In this document: positions 1-7,680 of the stretch, one piece after another
How positions within the stretch are numbered: position 1 is the first letter of the stretch
Layout of the letters: the number at the start of each line of letters is the position of its first letter
NCBI GenBank assembly: GCA_964392665.1
Contig: CAYMQB010000043.1
Location: 1 to 24,625, forward strand
DNA length: 24,625 bases
From: CAYMQB01 sp964392665
Lineage (GTDB): Bacteria; Hydrothermota; E44-bin80
Direction of reading: 5' to 3'
Translations under genes and position numbers: made by a program
The notes under the pieces: model-generated
The model's input: the letters and a program-made list of their open reading frames with translations, nothing else
Told to the model about the DNA's origin: nothing
Database searches by the model: none

Positions 1-135
1 ACAGGGCTAAAGCCCTTCGCAATGACACGTGGTGGCGGTCATTATGAGATTGCCACAGGGCTAAAGCCCTTCGCAATGACACGTGGTGGCGGTCATTATG
101 AGATTGCCAAGCTCCTGTTAGTTGCTCGCAATGAC
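1..135. repeat. Tandem 54-bp REP-like repeat, two full copies plus a variant tail
   Basis: Positions 1-54 and 55-108 are identical 54-base units, and a diverged tail ends in CTCGCAATGAC at 125-135. Each unit carries a nested palindrome: GTCATT and CAATGAC outside, TTGC/GCAA inside, and AGGGCT-AA-AGCCCT at the centre. The same family, in the opposite orientation, occurs at 4185-4300 and 4602-4764, and a diverged copy at 24246-24290. The unit length is a multiple of three, so it reads through in frame. The array runs off the left edge, so its real length is unknown. It ends 28 bases before the ATG of the next gene. Confidence 0.9.
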
Positions 136-163
136 AAACTAAGAAAATTTGGTATTATATTCT

Positions 164-550
164 ATGCAAAAACAATATAGAATACATCTCTGTTTTGCAG
201 ATATACTGCTTATTATTGTATTGACACTCTTGGCAATCTCGGGCTTCGTTGTTCAGAAAAGCCACCGGCGAACTGGACGATTCTATAAAATAGAAATGGC
301 TGGCAAAACTCTCTATAGATTACCCCTGACTTCGGATACCCTTCTAACACTGAAAGGAAACACGGGTACTATTAGAATCGAGTCAGCAAATGGGAAGGTT
401 CGTGTCTCAGAATCCAGTTGCCCTCTTAAAATTTGTGTTAGGACCGGATGGATTAAAAATGCAGGCGAAGCAATTATCTGTGTCCCAAATAGTATGATAA
501 TTGAAGTGGAGGGTAAAGGTGAGAGAACCGTAGATGCTATTACACAGTAA
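164..550 (+). CDS. NusG domain II-containing membrane-anchored protein
   Basis: This 128-residue protein has one N-terminal membrane segment (about residues 10-30) followed by a small extracytoplasmic domain. The motif C-P-x-K-x-C, a G-W-I turn and a final I-I-C-V-P-N match the NusG domain II family seen in anaerobes, which is unrelated in role to transcription factor NusG. In the known context these genes sit beside Gx transporter genes and often near FMN-binding/ApbE or Rnf-type redox genes; the exact function is not established. The ATG at 164 is preferred over the in-frame TTG at 149 because it gives a standard short cytoplasmic leader; neither has a clear ribosome binding site. The 3' end overlaps the next gene by 17 bases, which suggests co-translation. 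Confidence 0.85.
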   Translation: MQKQYRIHLCFADILLIIVLTLLAISGFVVQKSHRRTGRFYKIEMAGKTLYRLPLTSDTLLTLKGNTGTIRIESANGKVRVSESSCPLKICVRTGWIKNAGEAIICVPNSMIIEVEGKGERTVDAITQ

Positions 551-1085
551 GAAAGTTGCCATTATTTCTGTCTTTAGTGCCCTTGCAGTTGCTATCTATG
601 TTATCGAAACGTTTATCCCAAGACCATTACCCTGGCTGAAATTTGGTTTTGGGAATATAATTGTCCTCTTAACCTTTTATCTTCTCGGTTTCAGGTTTGC
701 TCTTCTTGTTACCCTTTTGAAATCAATTCTCGGTAGTTTAATCATAGGCAATTTTTTCACACCCTCCTTCCTCTTCTCGATATCGGGTGGACTGGTAAGT
801 CTTTGTGTAATGGCTGTTCCACTCTTTCTCTTTCCCCATCTCTTTTCTCCACTCGGAATATCAATTTTGGGTGCGGTTTCTCACAATTTGACTCAACTCC
901 TGACGGCGTCATTTGTTTTTATAGGAAGAATCGAAGTTTTTCACCTAACCCCAATTTTCCTGATGCTTTCCCTGGTAACAGGGACGATAACCGGTATCGT
1001 ATCGCTTTTTATATTGAAAGCATTAATGCTACATGGAGTCGCTTACTCTTCTTTTCTCAAAATCACCCCATACCCCAAACCATAA
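534..1085 (+). CDS. Gx transporter family / heptaprenyl diphosphate synthase component I-like membrane protein
   Basis: This 183-residue, strongly hydrophobic protein has about five to six membrane segments. It carries the family pattern P-x-P-W-L-K-F-G-x-x-N-I early (about residues 29-42) and a P-S-F-L-x-S-I-S-G-G stretch in the middle, as in the Hpre_diP_synt_I/Gx transporter family (ECF S-component-like fold). Substrate and partner are not known; despite the old name it is not a catalytic prenyl synthase. The ATG lies inside the NusG-domain gene, with a GGTGAG ribosome binding site about a dozen bases upstream. The two genes commonly pair in anaerobic bacteria. The last 43 bases overlap the convergent pilin-like gene on the other strand. 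Confidence 0.85.
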   Translation: MLLHSKKVAIISVFSALAVAIYVIETFIPRPLPWLKFGFGNIIVLLTFYLLGFRFALLVTLLKSILGSLIIGNFFTPSFLFSISGGLVSLCVMAVPLFLFPHLFSPLGISILGAVSHNLTQLLTASFVFIGRIEVFHLTPIFLMLSLVTGTITGIVSLFILKALMLHGVAYSSFLKITPYPKP

Positions 1086-2404
1086 CTGACGGCTCTTTCT
1101 ACTGCAGTGCTCGAATAAAGGATCGCACCTGAACCATCAAATCGAGAAACTGCTTTATGGAACTTATCTTCCACTGCAACTGCACCTAAAATCCAGACAG
1201 AACCATCAAAATCCAGCCCTTTCCCGGCATATACAAGTCCCTTGCAAAAGAAATCTCCTTTCTGCTTGATTTCTCCTGTTACCCATAGAACTCCATCGAA
1301 ATTTACAGCACCGGATATGTCAAGATCTCCTTTGCACTTGTAAATGCCACTGAATTTACCCCCTGCAATCTTACCCGGTTCCATATTTATCCAAACAAAC
1401 TTTTTATCCAACTCCTCACTTGACTCTACCCCGAAAATCTTGTGAAGTGGCATAAAAGACAAAATCCTTGCATTCATGGTAATGTCGGGATTCCCCCTTA
1501 CAAATGAGCTTTCTGCAATAGTAAGTCTATGACCAGATGTTAAGATACCTGTCACACAACCAACTTTGGAACACTCAAGGTCTGGGCTTTCCTTTTCGTA
1601 ATTGTCCCTTTCATTAGCGTGAGTTGAATTATCACTTCTCTGTGTATGCAACTTCCTCTCGTCTAATTTCACGTTGTTCACAAAACACTGGAAAGGATTT
1701 TCTCCTGTATCCGTTCCTGGTGGTGTCGAGTAAACATGATTGTGTCCACAGATCACATATCTACCAGAAACTTCAATATCACAGTTGGATGAAAGAACAG
1801 CAGTAAGAGATGAGGTAAATACATTTTTCGCAACTTCGACCATAAGTTTTTTGTGACCATTAACAGTAGCTCCAACCGATTCTATTATTTCAACTGGCAG
1901 GAAAGCTCCTCTATATGTTATGGGGTCAGCAGAAAGCTCCGTAGAGTCTATCCAGTTGTAGAAAAATATCTCTCCTGGCTTTTTTTCATTAAGTTTATGA
2001 TGAACAATAAGAGAGTAATTTGTTTTTGGATTTTCAGTGGAATATCTAAGTCTTTTACCCTCCGAAATTGCCATCTGAACGCTGCGTCTGTAGTAAACAG
2101 GAGGTTGATCTGCCGGTATTTCATTATTCAAAAGAATATAAACCTTCCACTTCGGTTCGTAGGGAACACTCGAATCGCCAATATGAAGGGAATCAGTGGA
2201 ATCCAGCGAAAGTCTATGGATTACTTCCGAAACACCTGCTTCTGCGTAACTGAGACAGCGCAGATTATTTATCTTCGTTCCGACAATCTTACCTTCGCTC
2301 ATAGAAAGCATCATAATGGCAGCAGCGAGTAGAGCCAGCAATAATAGCGATATAAGAGCAAAAATCAATGTAATTCCTTTTCTCATACCTATATGGATTT
2401 TCAT
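1043..2404 (-). CDS. PilX-type minor pilin / pilus assembly protein with long C-terminal domain
   Basis: The 453-residue product starts with a PilX_N-like segment: basic residues, a glycine, then a long hydrophobic helix (about residues 10-35), followed by a conserved A-E-A-G-V-S-E stretch. It lacks the Glu at +5 of classical pilins, as PilX/GspK-like proteins do. The long C-terminal part has Cys-containing V-I-C-G-H-N-H and repeated beta-rich D-F-D-G-x-V-W-x-x-G segments (about residues 365-415), suggesting a surface-exposed beta structure. The start codon overlaps the upstream stop (ATGA), favouring translational coupling. An alternative start at 2386 gives MRKGITLI, which resembles the start of the other PilX-like gene at 9561 and may be the true one. 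The 3' end overlaps the convergent Gx gene by 43 bases. Confidence 0.75.
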   Translation of the reverse strand: MKIHIGMRKGITLIFALISLLLLALLAAAIMMLSMSEGKIVGTKINNLRCLSYAEAGVSEVIHRLSLDSTDSLHIGDSSVPYEPKWKVYILLNNEIPADQPPVYYRRSVQMAISEGKRLRYSTENPKTNYSLIVHHKLNEKKPGEIFFYNWIDSTELSADPITYRGAFLPVEIIESVGATVNGHKKLMVEVAKNVFTSSLTAVLSSNCDIEVSGRYVICGHNHVYSTPPGTDTGENPFQCFVNNVKLDERKLHTQRSDNSTHANERDNYEKESPDLECSKVGCVTGILTSGHRLTIAESSFVRGNPDITMNARILSFMPLHKIFGVESSEELDKKFVWINMEPGKIAGGKFSGIYKCKGDLDISGAVNFDGVLWVTGEIKQKGDFFCKGLVYAGKGLDFDGSVWILGAVAVEDKFHKAVSRFDGSGAILYSSTAVERAVSYGLGYGVILRKEE

Positions 2405-2802
2405 TTTTTTGTTATATAGGTTTCGATTTTCATATTCCAGGATAGATCTTTGTGTTTCCAGTGAACTTGAATACGAATCCTTGCCATACCTGGAATAGGG
2501 TCATCGTGAAATACCCAGAACCATCTTGAGAAATCTTCCGGAAGTCCCTCGCTTGCATCGTATTGCACTCCATCCTGGAATGATTCTACCGCATTTCGAT
2601 AACCGTCTCTTTCAAAAATAAACATCTCCTCCTTGAGATAATCTACACCTTTTGATTTGATATCTTTGGAAATAATGGATTTCTGCGAGAAATGTGTTAA
2701 AGAAATGACTGTTAACAAACCAATAGTTATAATAATCACCGAAACAAGGAATTCTGTTAGTGAGAAACCCGTACGAAAATAACTATTTCTCTTTGCAATC
2801 AT
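2401..2802 (-). CDS. PilV-like type IV minor prepilin
   Basis: This 133-residue protein has a class III prepilin signal: a short basic leader, cleavage expected after Gly12 (R-T-G / F-S-L-T-E-F), the conserved Glu at +5 (Glu17), and a hydrophobic helix of about 20 residues. The remaining 100 residues form a small unknown head domain. It lies 3 bases after the kinase gene with an AAGGATG ribosome binding site, and overlaps the PilX-like gene downstream, so the three genes are one operon. The likely role is a minor pseudopilin in pilus priming. PilV is the best guess because of the N-terminal pattern F-L-V-S-V-I-I-I-T-I-G-L; the head is too diverged to be certain. Confidence 0.75.
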   Translation of the reverse strand: MIAKRNSYFRTGFSLTEFLVSVIIITIGLLTVISLTHFSQKSIISKDIKSKGVDYLKEEMFIFERDGYRNAVESFQDGVQYDASEGLPEDFSRWFWVFHDDPIPGMARIRIQVHWKHKDLSWNMKIETYITKK

Positions 2803-2805
2803 ATC

Positions 2806-4170
2806 TTATTCATCCTTTACAGGCAGTGCAACCTCGACAGTGGTCCCTTTTCTTGAACTGATGATGTTGATCTTACCATTATGAAGTGTTATAACCTTAT
2901 AGACAATGCTCAACCCAAGACCCACACCATCTGCTTTTGTAGAGAAGAAAGGAGTAAATACTTCTTTTCTAATCTTTGAAGGAATGCCCCTACCTTGATC
3001 TTGAATCCTAACATACAAAAGCCTTTCTCTTGGGTGAAACGAAGAAGCAATAACGATTGTTCCAACCCCTTGCATCGATTCATATGCATTCTTCAAAATG
3101 TTGCCAAAAGCTACTTTCAATAGGTGTTTATCTCCTGAAATGTACATTTTACCTTGATTCATGTCATTCTTCACTCTTATATTTTCGGGGATATCACTTA
3201 GAAGCGCTATAAAAATTTCCACCAAATCTACATCTTCATTTTCCAGATTCTGAGGTTTTGCAAAAAAAAGAAACCCGTTGACTACCTTATTAAGAGATTC
3301 TGCTTCTTCCTTAACCTTCTTCATATATTTATTATCACTTTTTACTTTCAATGCAAGTTCCGTAAAACCGATAATTGAACCAAGGGCATTCTTAAACTCG
3401 TGAGCAATTCCGGCCGACATTTCTCCAAGCGAAACGAGGTGTTCCTTTAAAGATATCTCCCTTTGCATTCTTTTTACCTTTTTCTGCTCTCTGGCGTACA
3501 TTTTCCTTAATTCTCTAATAGTATCATTGAAAGTAGAGACGATCTCATCGACGCTCGAAATCTCTTTACCTTTTATCTCCCTTGCTATCACACCCATTCT
3601 CTTGAATGGACTGAGAACAAAAATAACAAAATATATGCCAAGTATAAGAGCAACAAAAGTTCCAAAAAGCTTTATGTATGAATTTATTTTTGATAATTTC
3701 AAAAGGAACGGGATCTCTTCGCCAGGGGAAAAGAGCACAAGATATCGCATCTTTCCTTTCTCCTCCGGTAGAATCCACCAGTACGAAGCAACGATGGAAC
3801 CCTCCTTTCTCATAGTCCATAGAAAGGATTTATCTTTTATCTTTGGTAATTCGACCCTTTCAGTGTAAGGTGATGTATCGAGTATTGGGTTTCCGGATTC
3901 ATCGAGAACCGCAATTCTGCTTAGTTTGCCGCTTTCTATAAATGAAACAAGCCTGCGTTTTGCTTCACTCGATGGCCTATCCAAAACCTTCAAAACAGAT
4001 TCTGCAACTATACTTAGTTCTGCCTTTTTCTCAAGCTTCCATTTAAATTCCGTCCTTCGAGTGAAAGAAAGTGAAACGATCTCTGTGAAACCGTAAAATG
4101 CAAGCAATAGCAGAATGAAATATGCTATCTGCTTTTCATAAGAAATCCTGAATAATCTTTCTATCTTCAT
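2806..4170 (-). CDS. Membrane sensor histidine kinase, PilS/NtrB-like
   Basis: The 454-residue protein has two membrane segments (about 13-33 and 168-187) bounding a periplasmic sensor of about 130 residues, then a coiled linker. The HisKA domain contains the A-H-E-F-K-N phospho-acceptor motif (His257). The ATPase domain shows the N box N-I-L-K-N-A-Y-E (357-364), the D-Q-G-R-G-I box (391-396), the F-x-P-F-F-S-T-K box and the G-V-G-L-G-L box (415-420). This HisKA type is typical of kinases that drive sigma54-dependent regulators (NtrB, PilS, ZraS). It leads an operon with two minor pilin genes, and sigma54 promoters precede the second pilus operon, so a PilS role is plausible. No response regulator is in the window. 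No Shine-Dalgarno is visible, and a REP-like repeat begins 15 bases upstream of the ATG. Confidence 0.88.
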   Translation of the reverse strand: MKIERLFRISYEKQIAYFILLLLAFYGFTEIVSLSFTRRTEFKWKLEKKAELSIVAESVLKVLDRPSSEAKRRLVSFIESGKLSRIAVLDESGNPILDTSPYTERVELPKIKDKSFLWTMRKEGSIVASYWWILPEEKGKMRYLVLFSPGEEIPFLLKLSKINSYIKLFGTFVALILGIYFVIFVLSPFKRMGVIAREIKGKEISSVDEIVSTFNDTIRELRKMYAREQKKVKRMQREISLKEHLVSLGEMSAGIAHEFKNALGSIIGFTELALKVKSDNKYMKKVKEEAESLNKVVNGFLFFAKPQNLENEDVDLVEIFIALLSDIPENIRVKNDMNQGKMYISGDKHLLKVAFGNILKNAYESMQGVGTIVIASSFHPRERLLYVRIQDQGRGIPSKIRKEVFTPFFSTKADGVGLGLSIVYKVITLHNGKINIISSRKGTTVEVALPVKDE

Positions 4171-4184
4171 GTTTTTATGATGCT

Positions 4185-4300
4185 GTCATTGCGAGTCCTG
4201 AACCGAAGTTAAGCCTGTCCTGAGTGCAACGAAGGATGGCAATCTCATAATGACCGCCACGTGTCATTGCGAAGGGCTTTAGCCCTGTGGCAATCTCATA
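4185..4300. repeat. REP-like repeat cluster, two units
   Basis: Unit one runs 4185-4254, from GTCATTGCGAG to CAATCTCATAATGAC, with a long unrelated centre. Unit two runs from 4263, has the AGGGCT/AGCCCT palindromic centre of the left-edge repeats, and breaks off at 4300, where its expected end is replaced by ATTCATCAT. The final bases supply the last codon and stop codon of the GIY-YIG gene. The other end lies 14 bases from the kinase start codon. Confidence 0.88.
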
Positions 4301-4583
4301 ATTCATCATATAAATCCCTCCATTCCGGATTCATATCATTAATTAGGTCTATCTTATTCTGTCTTGAGCCAGCCTTAATCTGCTTTTCCCTTGCAATTGC
4401 ATTGTTTATAGTATCAAACACCTCATAATAAACTAAGTTACATAAGTCGTACTTCTTTGTAAATCCAGAAACTAATTTTTCCTTATGTTCATAAGCCCTC
4501 CTTTTCAAGTTGTTTGTAACACCTGTATAAAGCGTTGTGTCCCACTTATTTGTCATTATGTATATGTAATATTGTTTATGCAT
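4296..4583 (-). CDS. GIY-YIG domain nuclease (small stand-alone, UPF0213/YhbQ-like)
   Basis: This 95-residue protein is essentially a single GIY-YIG domain: Y-Y-I-Y-I-M-T at 5-11, L-Y-T-G-V-T-N-N-L at 18-26, R-R-x-x-E-H-K at 28-34, and a C-terminal A-R-E-K-Q-I-K-A-G-S-R with the catalytic-type Glu. Length and motifs match the widespread stand-alone family; the biological role of these proteins is poorly defined. The gene sits alone between two clusters of REP-like repeats. Its last Leu codon and TGA stop lie within the repeat at 4296-4300, so the repeat junction appears to define the C-terminus. No ribosome binding site is evident before the ATG. Isolation and repeat association suggest acquisition by transfer or a functional link to the repeats. 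Confidence 0.88.
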   Translation of the reverse strand: MHKQYYIYIMTNKWDTTLYTGVTNNLKRRAYEHKEKLVSGFTKKYDLCNLVYYEVFDTINNAIAREKQIKAGSRQNKIDLINDMNPEWRDLYDEL

Positions 4584-4774
4584 GTTTTAAATCATTCTTG
4601 GGATTGCTTCAGCAGTAAATATGGTAAAATACTCGCAATGACACAATCACACTCGTCATTGCGAGCGACCAAAGGAAGCGTGGCAATCTCATAATGACCG
4701 CCACGTGTCATTGCGAAGGGCTTTAGCCCTGTGGCAATCTCATAATGACCGCCACTGTCATTGCCATTCATCAT
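4301..4774 (+). repeat. 9-bp direct repeat ATTCATCAT bounding the GIY-YIG/REP segment
   Basis: ATTCATCAT occurs at 4301-4309, exactly where a REP-like unit breaks off, and again at 4766-4774, one base after another REP-like fragment breaks off. The two copies bracket the GIY-YIG gene and the second repeat cluster. This could be a target-site duplication, a recombination scar or a preferred insertion target. The first copy is also coding sequence for the C-terminus of the nuclease, so chance similarity cannot be excluded. Confidence 0.45.
4602..4764. repeat. REP-like repeat cluster including an inverted (REPIN-like) pair
   Basis: A reverse-oriented unit (4602-4642) ends in CTCGCAATGAC (4632-4642). 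A 12-base spacer follows, then a forward unit starts with the exact reverse complement GTCATTGCGAG (4655-4665) and ends with CAATCTCATAATGAC near 4697. A second forward unit with the AGGGCTTTAGCCCT centre starts at 4707, and a fragment starts at 4757 and stops at about 4764. The fragment lies 10 bases from the stop codon of the large repeat-protein gene. Confidence 0.88.
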
Positions 4775-7621
4775 TCACCTTCCGTACTTTCTATACACAC
4801 CGATGACGAATGGGTCGGTCTCATAGTTTTTCTTATCCTCTAAAAGCTCATCGGTATCTTCATCGTTCAACAGACTGAGTGCCTTAACCGCCTGTGACCT
4901 CAAAGACTTTTCTTTATCGTCAAGGAAAGGTAATATTGCTTTCTTAACCGACAATCTCAGTGACCTTTGTGTAACAGAATCCTGTTCTCCGGCAATTCTT
5001 CCAAGTGCTGAAATAATGTGAAATGTCATCTTGTTTTCGTTGTTCGCACCGAGCTGATTTAGCAGTGGTATAAGAGCAGAATCACCTATGGCTACTATAC
5101 TATTTTCAGAGGCAAGACGGACGGTAAAGAATGTGTCCTTTAACAAAGATATTAAAGGTTCGATTGCATCTTTGCTCTTGAGTTTTCCCAGAGACCTTGC
5201 AGATGTAATTCTTAACCTCTCTTTTTTATCATATAAAAATGGTATGATAGCCTTCGAAGCTCTGTCTTCTCCTATCTCACCCAGAGCACTAACAATGGTG
5301 TTTCGCAAACGCCAGTTATTTCTTTCCTTGATTTTCTCCATTAGAGAGTTGACGCTGTTTTTTGCTTTTATTTTGCCCAAAACCCATACTGCATTGCCAC
5401 GTTTTTCTCTAGAGCTATCTGCCAAAAGCTCTATTAACAAAGGGTTTATCGAATCAGGATAAGCTTTCGCAAGTTCCTCTATAGCTCTAAGTTCCAGACC
5501 CGACTTCGTGTCCATTTTGTTCTCAATAACATATTTAATTGCATCCATCTTCCGTCTCTTAAGTTTCTCCCTTGCATCTCCAACTCTTGACTTGTTTTCT
5601 GCAACCTCCCAGAGTGATGCAACCTCGAATATCCTTTCAACCGATGCATCCGCATCAAGAGTGTCTCTCTGTGCGAACTCTTTTTTCTCGGGTTCCTTTC
5701 CACTTTCAACATCGATTCCAACACCGAATTCTCCATCCGTCCATATGGTTTCATCGACACCACCTCTTGACTTAGCATATGTATCCCTTCCTCCAATATC
5801 CACAAATGCACCCAATCCACCAAAACCGCGAACTCTATTGGCGCTGCCCTGCCCCAATTTTTCGCTGGAAGCATATATATCGTTTCCTTCACAGTCTAAG
5901 AAAATCCCAACAGAATTGGTTAGTCCAACACCCTGTCCACCGCTAACGATATACGAATCATTACCTTTTTTGTCGACAAGAATTCCAACAGATAGGTCAT
6001 GCCCCTCTCCCTGGGATGGACCTAATCTTGAAAAATAGTGGTCGCTGCCTTCGCAATCAACAAGCACGCCTATAGAAAGATGTATACCTGCACCCTGGGC
6101 ATATTCACAAGCATTATAGTAATCATTTCCTTCTCGATCGAGAAGCATACCAAGTGAATACCAGTAACTCGTTCCCTGGGCAAAAACCTCTGCATTGTAA
6201 AAATCATTACCCTTTGTATCGTATAGAAAACCTATTCCTCCACCTGCATCCGGTCTGAATCCCATACCAAACCCTTGAGCAAATGAACGATAATCGTTAG
6301 GAAGAAGAGGATGATGAATATATCTTCCTCCCGCGATGTATACGTCGTTGCCATCTTTGTCAATTATTATACCATATCCGAAAGTCGAACCCATCCCTTG
6401 AGTCCAGTCGAAACCTCTAAAGATATCATCTCCTTCTTCATCGTAGAGGATTCCAATTCCAACAAGAGCTGCGCCCTCACTGAAATAACCTGCTTCATAA
6501 AAATCCCTTCCACCACAATCGATAACCACGCCTGTTCCAAACAACCCCGAAGCAATAGAATTATGCGAGCCTCTGTATACATCATCACCCTCCAGGTCAA
6601 CGAGTATTCCACATCCCAAAATGCCACTTCCTATATTGCACACCTTTTCTGAAGAGTAGACATCGTCTCCTTCCAAGTCTATGACAATGGAAAAAGGGTT
6701 ATGAATTATACCTATTCCTGATGCAAAACGTCCCGAATAACGGTCATTTCCGCCGATATCGATAATCACGGCATAATCCCCGTCATAATTGTCGATACCG
6801 CTGCCTCCTACTACAACCCTTCCCCAAACTGTATTTGTATCAAGAAGTATGCCAGCATACATTTCCCCTTCCTTGAAGCTACGAAGTTCTTTTAGTGCTC
6901 GGTCAATACCCATCTGGACTATGAAAGACGAGGTAAGCAGCGCTTTTCTGTCAACCTTCTTTATGTATCCGAGCAATGTATCGGAATTAAGGGACGTCGT
7001 ATCAAAGGGGAGACCAAACTCTTTGTGTAGAACACCTTTAAGGCTGTCCGTTTCCAGTGAATCGTCTTCATCACTCCAGATAACAGGTGAATTAACAAGT
7101 AACACCTCTTTGTCGATATCCGAAAACCTGCTTATCGATCTTTCTAAATAGGGTTGAGCTTCCTTATAAGAATTCAGAATAATTGAGAGCGCTTTGCTAA
7201 CGGATTCGGGAAATTCAGGAGAAGTGAAAACCCTTTTCTTCGTCACCAATTTACCAGCTATGCCTTTTTCGTTGATGCGTGCATCTATGAGTTCAGATGC
7301 GTGAACGATAAACTTAGACAGGTTAAATCTGTCAATAGAATCGCAGAAGAACCCTTCGGCATCAGCAAAATCAGGGATTTCGAGCGGATTGTCCATAAGC
7401 TTCGTAACTACTTTAAGCCTGAATGTATCATCGGTTGCCCATTTTCTATCAAACTTTAATTCGTGTAAACTAACATTAAAACCTTCAAGCCCTTGTTCAA
7501 GGTAAAAAAGCTCCTGCTTTTCAATAACACTTGCAAAAAGACCAAAACCAGCCAGAAAAACCTGGATTGTGAAAATGCATAAAAGATGCACAGAAACACT
7601 TTTCCTAAATATTTCAATCAT
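4775..7621 (-). CDS. Large secreted protein: 27-residue D-x-x-G-x-D-x-Y repeat domain plus C-terminal HEAT repeats
   Basis: The 948-residue product has a signal peptide (about 1-30) and an uncharacterised N-terminal region to about 280. A repeat domain follows (about 280-615) with 12 copies of D-x-x-G-[NDRS]-D-x-[YF], spaced 26-28 residues apart except for two longer steps (47 and 32). Most copies are preceded by G-[IV]-[LIV]-x-D and followed by A-Q-G or S-x-G. A helical linker leads to HEAT/PBS-lyase-like repeats (about 710-925; A-V-W-V-L-G-K-I, I-V-S-A-L-G-E-I, S-A-R-S-L-G-K-L, I-S-A-L-G-R-I). The regular period suggests a beta-solenoid whose acidic turns might bind calcium; that is inference. 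I do not recognise the family. The ATG at 7621 has GGAGG close by and a sigma70 promoter just upstream, which rules out the longer reading frame to 7696. Confidence 0.8.
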   Translation of the reverse strand: MIEIFRKSVSVHLLCIFTIQVFLAGFGLFASVIEKQELFYLEQGLEGFNVSLHELKFDRKWATDDTFRLKVVTKLMDNPLEIPDFADAEGFFCDSIDRFNLSKFIVHASELIDARINEKGIAGKLVTKKRVFTSPEFPESVSKALSIILNSYKEAQPYLERSISRFSDIDKEVLLVNSPVIWSDEDDSLETDSLKGVLHKEFGLPFDTTSLNSDTLLGYIKKVDRKALLTSSFIVQMGIDRALKELRSFKEGEMYAGILLDTNTVWGRVVVGGSGIDNYDGDYAVIIDIGGNDRYSGRFASGIGIIHNPFSIVIDLEGDDVYSSEKVCNIGSGILGCGILVDLEGDDVYRGSHNSIASGLFGTGVVIDCGGRDFYEAGYFSEGAALVGIGILYDEEGDDIFRGFDWTQGMGSTFGYGIIIDKDGNDVYIAGGRYIHHPLLPNDYRSFAQGFGMGFRPDAGGGIGFLYDTKGNDFYNAEVFAQGTSYWYSLGMLLDREGNDYYNACEYAQGAGIHLSIGVLVDCEGSDHYFSRLGPSQGEGHDLSVGILVDKKGNDSYIVSGGQGVGLTNSVGIFLDCEGNDIYASSEKLGQGSANRVRGFGGLGAFVDIGGRDTYAKSRGGVDETIWTDGEFGVGIDVESGKEPEKKEFAQRDTLDADASVERIFEVASLWEVAENKSRVGDAREKLKRRKMDAIKYVIENKMDTKSGLELRAIEELAKAYPDSINPLLIELLADSSREKRGNAVWVLGKIKAKNSVNSLMEKIKERNNWRLRNTIVSALGEIGEDRASKAIIPFLYDKKERLRITSARSLGKLKSKDAIEPLISLLKDTFFTVRLASENSIVAIGDSALIPLLNQLGANNENKMTFHIISALGRIAGEQDSVTQRSLRLSVKKAILPFLDDKEKSLRSQAVKALSLLNDEDTDELLEDKKNYETDPFVIGVYRKYGR

Positions 7622-7651
7622 ATTCCCTCCAATCATTAATCTAATACGGGA

Positions 7652-7680
7652 ACTATAAATGATTTTCCTTTGCCTGTCAA
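7652..7680 (-). promoter_or_regulatory. Sigma70-type promoter of the repeat/HEAT protein gene
   Basis: On the minus strand, TTGACA (7680-7675) is followed after 17 bases by TATAGT (7657-7652), about 30 bases before the ATG at 7621. This is a near-consensus promoter at optimal spacing, and it supports the chosen start. Confidence 0.8.

Noticed and set aside
1..135. CRISPR-like array
   Set aside because: The 54-base units are contiguous without variable spacers, and the family is dispersed elsewhere.
4592..4774. 60-residue open frame on the minus strand
   Set aside because: It is the translation of the REP-like repeats (G-G-H-Y-E-I-A-T-G-L-K-P-F-A-M-T pattern) with no ribosome binding site; a known type of false gene.
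6367..6627. Open frames antisense to or out of frame with the repeat-protein gene
   Set aside because: They arise from the biased, repetitive codons of the true gene and lack ribosome binding sites.
5775..6760. RTX toxin interpretation of the D-x-x-G-x-D repeats
   Set aside because: RTX repeats have a 9-residue period with GGxGxD; here the period is about 27 and the motif differs.
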